NCBI RefSeq assembly: GCF_000685295.1
Contig: NZ_ARYL01000015.1
Coordinates: forward strand, 34,872 to 98,871
Length of the DNA: 64,000 nucleotides
Direction of reading: 5' to 3'
DNA from: Hyphomonas oceanitis SCH89
Lineage (GTDB): Bacteria > Pseudomonadota > Alphaproteobacteria > Caulobacterales > Hyphomonadaceae
Shown here: piece after piece, positions 58,697 to 64,000 of the stretch
How the letters are laid out: each line of letters opens with the position of its first letter
Position numbering within the stretch: position 1 is the first letter of the stretch
The notes under the pieces: model-generated
What the model saw: the letters and a program-made list of their open reading frames with translations, nothing else
The model's database searches: none
What the model was told of the DNA's origin: nothing
Position numbers and translations under genes: made by a program

Positions 58697-60081
58697 TCCT
58701 GTGGTTCGGGAAAAAGAAGAAGCAGGACGAGGCGAAGGCGGCTGGCGCGGCGATGGACGCGCCGGAACTCTCAGCTGACGAAATGGCCGCCCGCGATGCT
58801 GAAATCGCGGCGAAAGAGGCTGAAAAGGCTGAAATCGAGCGTGTTGTTGCCGAAGCGAACAAGGCCTGGGAAGATCGTCAGGCGCGTGAAGCGAGTGAAG
58901 CCGCTTCTGAATCTGCCCGCCTTGAGGAAGAAGCCCGGAAGGCGGATGCCGCGCGGGCCGAGGCGCTTGCCCGCGCTGATGCCGAAGAGGCCAAGCGTCT
59001 TGAAGCTGAGGCGGACGCGGCACGGCGTGCCCGCGAAGAGCGGGAGATTGCTCGCGCCAAGGCGGCTGCCGAACTTAAAATTCTGGAAGACCGGCGCGAA
59101 GCGGTCCGTCTGCGCGAAGAACGCGAAGCGGCTGCGCGCGCTGCGCTGGAGGCGGAAGCCAATGATCCGGGTTTTGTGGCCAAGCTTGGCTCCGGTCTTG
59201 CGCGTTCCTCGTCGCGGCTCGGTTCGGGCCTTGCGGCGTTCAACAAGCGCAAGCTTGATGATGAAACGCTTGAAGATCTCGAAGACCTGTTGATCACGTC
59301 AGACCTCGGCGCCGCCGTAGCGCGCCGGGTGACGAAGAACCTGTCGAAAGAGCGGTTCGACAGGGAAATCACCGAAAACGAGATCAAACAGGCCCTAGCG
59401 ACCGAAATTGAGGACGTTCTGGCCCCGCGCGAGAAGATCGTCGACTTCTCGGATGGGCCTCGTCCGCGTGTTGTTCTGTTTGTCGGCGTTAACGGGTCCG
59501 GCAAGACGACGACCATTGGCAAGATTGCCTCGAAGCTGAAGGATCAGGGCGCGAAGGCGCTGCTCGTGGCGGGGGACACGTTTCGCGCGGCCGCGATTGA
59601 GCAACTGACCGTCTGGGGCGATCGGGCGGGTATTCCGGTCATGTCCAAGCCGACAGGCGCTGATGCGGCGGGTCTTGTCTATGAGGCAATCGAACGGGCG
59701 CGTGAGGAAGACCTCGATCTTGTCCTCGTCGATACGGCCGGGCGCCTTCAGAACAAGGCCGAACTGATGGCGGAACTGGCCAAAGTGGTGCGTGTCATCC
59801 GCAAGATGGATCCCGAGGCGCCGCACGACGTGATCCTCGTGCTCGATGCGACGGTTGGCCAAAATGCGCTTAGCCAGGTCGAGGCCTTCCGGCACACGGC
59901 CGGTGTGACGGGCCTTGTGATGACCAAGCTCGACGGGACCGCCAAAGGCGGGGTGCTTGTTGCCATCGCCGAAGCGCATGACCTGCCGATCCATTTTATC
60001 GGTGTTGGCGAAGGCGCCGATGACCTGCGCCCTTTCAGCGCCCACGCGTTTTCGCAGGCGCTGGTCGGAGCGATTGACTAG
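58693..60081 (+). CDS. ftsY: Signal recognition particle receptor FtsY
   Basis: The SRP receptor GTPase docks Ffh-ribosome complexes at SecYEG. The 462-residue protein has a basic start (FGKKKKQ), an N-terminal A domain rich in Ala, Glu and Arg (about residues 10-150) that may bind membranes or translocon, then the NG domain with VGVNGSGKTTTIG (near 262-274), DTAGRLQNK and TKLDGTAKGG. It is translationally coupled to mtaB. Its partner gene ffh lies 29 kb upstream. Confidence 0.96.
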   Translation: MILWFGKKKKQDEAKAAGAAMDAPELSADEMAARDAEIAAKEAEKAEIERVVAEANKAWEDRQAREASEAASESARLEEEARKADAARAEALARADAEEAKRLEAEADAARRAREEREIARAKAAAELKILEDRREAVRLREEREAAARAALEAEANDPGFVAKLGSGLARSSSRLGSGLAAFNKRKLDDETLEDLEDLLITSDLGAAVARRVTKNLSKERFDREITENEIKQALATEIEDVLAPREKIVDFSDGPRPRVVLFVGVNGSGKTTTIGKIASKLKDQGAKALLVAGDTFRAAAIEQLTVWGDRAGIPVMSKPTGADAAGLVYEAIERAREEDLDLVLVDTAGRLQNKAELMAELAKVVRVIRKMDPEAPHDVILVLDATVGQNALSQVEAFRHTAGVTGLVMTKLDGTAKGGVLVAIAEAHDLPIHFIGVGEGADDLRPFSAHAFSQALVGAID

Positions 60082-60084
60082 GAC

Positions 60085-60300
60085 CTATTCAGCCGCTGCC
60101 GCGGCATCGAGCCCATCATCGAAAATGTCTTCAATACCTCGCCCGAACAGGCGGGCGATGGCGAAAGCGAGTGGCAGGGACGGATCATATTTGCCTGTCT
60201 CGATAGCGTTGACGGACTGGCGGGAAACGTCCAGCCGGTCAGCCAGTTCTGCCTGACTCCAGCCGCGTTCGGTTCTTAGGGCGCGTAGGATGTTCTTCAT
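60085..60300 (-). CDS. XRE-family helix-turn-helix regulator
   Basis: A 71-residue single-domain XRE regulator (LRTERGWSQAELADRLDVSR, QSVNAIETGKYDPSL) resembling YozG-type proteins that regulate an adjacent membrane protein. It lies 3 bases after the gene at 60304 on the same strand, and palindromes in the promoter region (60718-60776) are candidate operators. It is convergent with ftsY. Confidence 0.88.
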   Translation of the reverse strand: MKNILRALRTERGWSQAELADRLDVSRQSVNAIETGKYDPSLPLAFAIARLFGRGIEDIFDDGLDAAAAAE

Positions 60301-60303
60301 TGC

Positions 60304-60708
60304 CTAGACCGTCGGTCCCATGCAGTTGCGATAGTAGGACAGGCCAAAGGCAATAAAGTATGCCGGCCCGAACCAGAAAACTTCAATTGTGCCGATCACG
60401 GCAAAGATCTGAAGGAATCCGACGAGGAAAGTGCCACAGGCGACGATTGCGCCTGCTTCAGCAAGGGCACGCATCTGCCGGGCGCGGGTATATTCATCGG
60501 TTTCTCTGGCTTGGCGAAGGATGGCCCAGATCGCGGCAACGAGCGGGGCCGTCGTTGCGACGGCAAAGCCGGCGCGAATCCAAAGGGGAGTCGTGTCTTC
60601 ATCGACCAGCCATTTCGCCGCGAGGATAAGCGCGACGTAAAGCGCCATCATGGGCCAGAACAGTCTTTTGTAACGTTTGTTGGCCGTGCGAAATCCGAGC
60701 GTTGCCAT
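60304..60708 (-). CDS. Small membrane protein partnered with XRE regulator
   Basis: A 134-residue protein with four hydrophobic segments (about residues 16-33, 45-65, 82-100 and 105-125) resembling DUF2178-type membrane proteins. GGAGGT lies 8 bases before the start. Such membrane-protein/XRE pairs are frequent and of unknown function. Confidence 0.8.
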   Translation of the reverse strand: MATLGFRTANKRYKRLFWPMMALYVALILAAKWLVDEDTTPLWIRAGFAVATTAPLVAAIWAILRQARETDEYTRARQMRALAEAGAIVACGTFLVGFLQIFAVIGTIEVFWFGPAYFIAFGLSYYRNCMGPTV

Positions 60709-60717
60709 GAGTACCTC

Positions 60718-60776
60718 CTTGTCTAGTGTGCTTTACACTTAGACAAGCAAACTTGACACGTCAAGCAGGCTTTACA
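60718..60776 (-). promoter_or_regulatory. Promoter region with inverted repeats for the membrane-protein/XRE operon
   Basis: Seen: arms CTTGTCTA(A)GTGT around GCTTT (60718-60747, one extra base in one arm), a perfect CTTGAC-AC-GTCAAG palindrome (60752-60765) and GCTTTACA twice, 39 bases apart (60730 and 60769). A minus-strand TTGACG -35 lies in the palindrome with a weak -10 17 bases on. The XRE protein probably represses itself here. Confidence 0.6.
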
Positions 60777-60782
60777 ACTGGT

Positions 60783-62522
60783 CTATTCCGCCGCCATTGC
60801 TCGTGTCGGCGCTGCCTGTGCGCCCCGCACGAGCCGTCCAGGCTTGGCGCCGGTTGGATCGCCATCGCGGTGGGTTACCTGCCCTGCAAGGATTGTCGCG
60901 GTATAGCCGCTGGCCCTTTGCATCAGGCGGCGCCCGCCCGCCGGGAGATCGTGGATGACCTCCGGCAGGTGGAGCTTCATGTTGCTGGCATCGATGACAT
61001 TGAGGTCAGCGCGATACCCGGGTGCAATAAGGCCGCGATCATTGAAGCCCATCCAGCGGGCCGTTTTCTGAGTCTGGCGGTGAATCAGGTATTCCAGTGG
61101 CAGTTTCGGCCCGCGTGACCGGTCACGCGCCCAATGGGTCAGCATGGTCGTGGTGAAGCTGCCATCGCAGATCATGCCGACATGCGCGCCGCCATCAGAG
61201 AGGCCGGGAAGCGTCGCTGTGCTCTCCATCATGGCGCGGATCGGCTCGAGGCTGCCCTGCGCATAATTGAGAAAGGGCAGGTAGAGCATGCCGTGGCCGT
61301 CGCGTTCCAGCATCAGGTCGAGGGCGGCCTCTTCATTACTGACGCCGCGCTGCGCCGCGATAGCCTCAATCGTGCGCTCCGGACCTGGCTCGTAATCGAC
61401 CGGGTCGCTGAGTTGGAAGATCTTGCCGAAGCTGCGCAGCATGACCTGCAGGAACGGATTGTCGGTGTCGGGCTTGTCGGCGAGCAGGCGTTTGCGGAAG
61501 TCCGCATCATTCAGGCGGCGCACTTTTTCTTCAAAGGGCAGGTTTGCAACTTCCCTGAATACGGGATGCGCACTGAATGTATTGAGTGTCAATTCAAGAC
61601 CCAGCAACACGCCCACCGGGCGGGGGGCGACCTGTGCGGCCATTGGCAGTCCATCATCGACTGCCTCTTCAATGGCGCCTAGCAAGGCGCGCCAGCCTTC
61701 CGGTGCAACATCGGCCTGCGCGAGGGAGACCGAGAGGGGCCGTCCCGACGCCTCGACGATCCGGCGCAGCATGGCCGCTTCCTTTCGCGGATCGTTGAAG
61801 TCCGAGACGAACTGCAACACGCCGCGCTTTGCTTCGGCGAGGCCCATGGCAATTCCGGTGAGTTCTGCCTCGCTGGCTGTCAGGGTCGGTGTTGGCTGGC
61901 CGTCGGAGGTGCGGTGGTTCAGCGTGCGCGATGTGGAGAAGCCAATGGCGCCGGCCATGACGGCCTCTTTGGCGAGGCGCGCCATTTCCTTGATCTCGGC
62001 TGGCGTCGCATCCTCGCGATTGGCGCCCCGGTCGCCCATGACATAGACGCGCAGGGCCGCGTGGGGGAGCTGGGCGGCAAGGTCCACATCGAATTCGCGC
62101 TCGCCTAAAAAGTCGAGATAGTCCGGGAAGCTTTCCCAAGCCCAGGGCAGGCCCTCGGTGAGGACCGGGAAGGGGATATCCTCCACGCCTTCCATCAGAC
62201 GGATCAGCCGGTCATGATCCTCGGTGCGGCAGGGCGCAAAGCCGACACCGCAATTGCCCATAACGGCGGTCGTGATGCCATGGAGGGATGAGGGGCTGAT
62301 CTCGCTGCCCCATGTGGCCTGACCATCATAATGTGTATGCACGTCGACAAAGCCCGGCGTCACGATCTGGCCGCGGGCGTCGATTTCTTCTCGCCCCTTT
62401 CCGTTTACCTTGCCCATGCCTGTAATGACGCCGCCATCGACGGCAACGTCCATCTCGCGGGGAGCAGCGCCGCTACCATCGAATACGAGCCCGCCGCGCA
62501 GGATAATGTCGTGAGTGGCCAT
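60783..62522 (-). CDS. N-acyl-D-amino acid deacylase-type amidohydrolase
   Basis: A 579-residue zinc-dependent amidohydrolase of the D-aminoacylase/DAN type. Metal-site motifs are DVHTHYDGQATW, RGANREDATPAEIKEM and SDGGAHVGMI. It lacks a signal peptide. Such enzymes release D-amino acids from N-acyl precursors; the substrate here is inferred by family only. It is divergent from the EamA gene and downstream of the XRE operon promoter. Confidence 0.88.
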   Translation of the reverse strand: MATHDIILRGGLVFDGSGAAPREMDVAVDGGVITGMGKVNGKGREEIDARGQIVTPGFVDVHTHYDGQATWGSEISPSSLHGITTAVMGNCGVGFAPCRTEDHDRLIRLMEGVEDIPFPVLTEGLPWAWESFPDYLDFLGEREFDVDLAAQLPHAALRVYVMGDRGANREDATPAEIKEMARLAKEAVMAGAIGFSTSRTLNHRTSDGQPTPTLTASEAELTGIAMGLAEAKRGVLQFVSDFNDPRKEAAMLRRIVEASGRPLSVSLAQADVAPEGWRALLGAIEEAVDDGLPMAAQVAPRPVGVLLGLELTLNTFSAHPVFREVANLPFEEKVRRLNDADFRKRLLADKPDTDNPFLQVMLRSFGKIFQLSDPVDYEPGPERTIEAIAAQRGVSNEEAALDLMLERDGHGMLYLPFLNYAQGSLEPIRAMMESTATLPGLSDGGAHVGMICDGSFTTTMLTHWARDRSRGPKLPLEYLIHRQTQKTARWMGFNDRGLIAPGYRADLNVIDASNMKLHLPEVIHDLPAGGRRLMQRASGYTATILAGQVTHRDGDPTGAKPGRLVRGAQAAPTRAMAAE

Positions 62523-62631
62523 GCGTTTCTTCCTCTTTTGGATTCAGAATGAAGGCGGGCTGTGAATAGTCAAACCCTGACGCCGCGTCGGGCTTCCCCG
62601 GCGCGCCAAACCCGCGCATACACCGGCCGCC

Positions 62632-63492
62632 ATGACCAGCACGCTCCTTCCCGTCGCGATTTGCCTGATGTCTGCCGTGTCGCTGGCAGCGTCGAACGTT
62701 CTGGTGAAGCGCGGTGGTGATATCCTGACGGCCCGCATGGTGCTGTCCATCGTGATGGCACTGAGCGTTCTGCCATTCGCGTTTTTCGTACCCTTCCCGC
62801 CACGCGAGACCTTGCCCTTTTTTGTCATCTCTATGGTGGTGCACTGGTTCTATCAGTTCAGCGCTATTCGCGCGCTACATCGCGGTGACCTCTCGCTGGT
62901 CTTCCCGGTCATGCGCGGGCTCGGACCATTGGCGACGGCGTTGATCGCGAGCCTTGTTCTGCACGAGAGCTTGTCGGCTTGGCAGATCGTTGGTCTCGTC
63001 GCTGCCAGCGCATCCATCATCGTCTTTGCCATGCCAACCGGCGCCACACTGGATGCCCGCCGGCTCGACCGGGCGGCGCTATTCTGGTCAGTGATGACGG
63101 CGGCGGGGGTCGGCCTCTACGCCGTCGCAGATGCACGTGCGGTGAGAGAGATACCGACACCGATGACCTTCATCGTGTGGCTTTTTCTCATCGATTGGAT
63201 TGGCGTCACGACCGTAACGCTCTGGCAGCGCAAGGGCGCCATCATGAAGGCGGTCCGTCCTCAAATACGGGGAGGAATTGTCGCGGGCGTGCTGGGCACT
63301 TTCTCCTACGGCCTCGCCATCTTCGCCTACACGCTGACCGACACGGCGATTGTGACGGCGTTACGGGAGACATCGGTCGTGTTCGCGGCGGCGTTCGGTG
63401 CTTTTCTTCTCCACGAAGGATTCGGGCGAAGGCGTACGATTGCCGCGGCTGTTCTGGCGTGCGGGCTCCTGCTGATGCAGGCGGGTGCCTGA
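62632..63492 (+). CDS. EamA/DMT-family transporter
   Basis: A 286-residue protein with about ten membrane segments in two EamA repeats (VSLAASNVLVKRGGD, HRGDLSLVFPVMRGLGPL, and TALRETSVVFAAAFGAFLLHE). Such transporters move amino acids, nucleotides or drugs; the substrate is unknown. It is divergent from the deacylase gene across a gap of about 110 bases. Confidence 0.86.
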   Translation: MTSTLLPVAICLMSAVSLAASNVLVKRGGDILTARMVLSIVMALSVLPFAFFVPFPPRETLPFFVISMVVHWFYQFSAIRALHRGDLSLVFPVMRGLGPLATALIASLVLHESLSAWQIVGLVAASASIIVFAMPTGATLDARRLDRAALFWSVMTAAGVGLYAVADARAVREIPTPMTFIVWLFLIDWIGVTTVTLWQRKGAIMKAVRPQIRGGIVAGVLGTFSYGLAIFAYTLTDTAIVTALRETSVVFAAAFGAFLLHEGFGRRRTIAAAVLACGLLLMQAGA

Positions 63493-63572
63493 ACGCAGGT
63501 CTGGCCCCGGGGCGCGGTGTATGCCAGAGAATTAGAAACATCCGGGAGCGGCCACGCCGCGTATAGATATTC

Positions 63573-64000
63573 ATGACTGACACGCCTGAACAGAAGACCG
63601 CGCCAGCGGCAACCCGCAAGGCCGGCAATGTCTGGGCCGAGCTCGGCCCGACGCTCGTCTTTGTCCTGATCTACAATGTGCTGCTGCGCTTCCCGGAAGG
63701 CGACGGCCTGCTCACGAAAGACACGGCGCTCTATTGGGCGACTGGGGCGCTGATTGTCATGACGATCGGCGTGATCGCGCAGAAGCTGGTCAAGAAGGAA
63801 CGTATCCCGCCTTTCCTGATTGTTTCGTCTGTCCTGATCGGAACATTCGGCACGATCGGCATCGTGCTGCAGTCGAAAACATTCCTCTTCATCAAGCCGA
63901 CAATCATAAACCTTCTCTTCGCCGGGGTGATATTCGGCGGCCTCGCGGTCGGCCGGAACGTCTGGAAGATGTTTAATGGGATGGTCCGCCCCGTCTCCTC
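63573..64000 (+). CDS. ispZ: Septation protein IspZ/YciB, N-terminal part (cut by window edge)
   Basis: An inner-membrane protein needed for normal septation and envelope integrity. The reading starts at 63573 and continues to the window end without a stop (142 codons). The visible part has about four membrane segments and the hallmark KPTIINLLF. The start MTDTPEQ has no strong Shine-Dalgarno site. ispZ downstream of ftsY is seen in related genomes. Confidence 0.9.
   Translation, partial: MTDTPEQKTAPAATRKAGNVWAELGPTLVFVLIYNVLLRFPEGDGLLTKDTALYWATGALIVMTIGVIAQKLVKKERIPPFLIVSSVLIGTFGTIGIVLQSKTFLFIKPTIINLLFAGVIFGGLAVGRNVWKMFNGMVRPVS

Noticed and set aside
1..64000. tRNA, rRNA, CRISPR arrays, insertion sequences, prophage
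   Set aside because: No T-loop-type GTTCGA segments in intergenic DNA, no regularly spaced repeats, and no transposase, integrase or phage structural gene was found.

Overview
The window looks like the origin-proximal part of the chromosome of a dimorphic alphaproteobacterium of the Caulobacterales/Hyphomonadaceae type; a Hyphomonas-like organism is my best guess from gene content. The evidence is the gene order hemH-hemE | intergenic | ppsR-maf-aroE-coaE-dnaQ-secB, which is the order flanking Cori in Caulobacter crescentus; two perfect CtrA boxes (TTAA-N7-TTAAC); a dense cluster of CcrM sites (GANTC) in the hemE-ppsR gap; and genes for TrcR and an RcdA-type protein nearby. GC content is high throughout, except for one inserted gene (41369-42070, about 45% GC).

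Layout. 1-1429: hemH (cut by the window edge) and hemE, leftward. 1430-1755: putative replication origin. 1756-5303: a tightly overlapping rightward operon ppsR-maf-aroE-coaE-dnaQ. 5.3-8.4 kb: envelope genes secB, a Tim44-domain protein, mltA and an Smr protein. 8.4-11.1 kb: trcR, a quinone oxidoreductase, a DUF1192 protein and a DUF1465/RcdA protein. 11-27 kb: mixed metabolic and envelope genes (acyltransferase, TetR, carbonic anhydrase, two small enzymes near ppa, hsp20, glycosyltransferase, gpmA, AGE epimerase, amidase, prolyl oligopeptidase, GNAT). 27.7-38.3 kb: the conserved translation/SRP block ffh-chorismate mutase-rpsP-rimM-trmD-rplS, interrupted by two secreted beta/gamma-crystallin genes, a glycosyltransferase broken by an 8-bp tandem repeat, a GGDEF gene and small membrane proteins. 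38.4-45.9 kb: an epimerase gene remnant, an ATP-grasp-like gene and leuC, leuD and leuB with unrelated genes between them. 46-51 kb: an amidohydrolase, an ArsR-controlled four-gene operon, asd and rarD. 51-52 kb: a gap with two terminators and a candidate small RNA. 52-56 kb: a serine hydrolase and a CoA-ester lyase plus mesaconyl-CoA hydratase pair. 56.5-60.1 kb: dapF-mtaB-ftsY. 60-64 kb: an XRE/membrane-protein pair, an amidohydrolase, an EamA transporter and ispZ (cut by the right edge).

How the parts fit. Conserved and probably highly expressed genes (dnaQ, ffh, rpsP, trmD, rplS, leuCDB, asd, dapF, ftsY) run rightward, away from the proposed origin, while hemE and hemH run leftward. Both orientations follow replication forks leaving 1430-1755. 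Cell-cycle functions (CtrA boxes, TrcR, RcdA-like protein) lie within 11 kb of it.

Noncoding signals of interest: a dispersed GC-rich repeat that also sits in frame inside the smr gene, hairpins that can hide the ribosome-binding sites of hsp20 and of an amidohydrolase, tandem ArsR operators and a possible sigma-54-driven sRNA. No tRNA, rRNA, CRISPR array, insertion sequence or prophage was seen.
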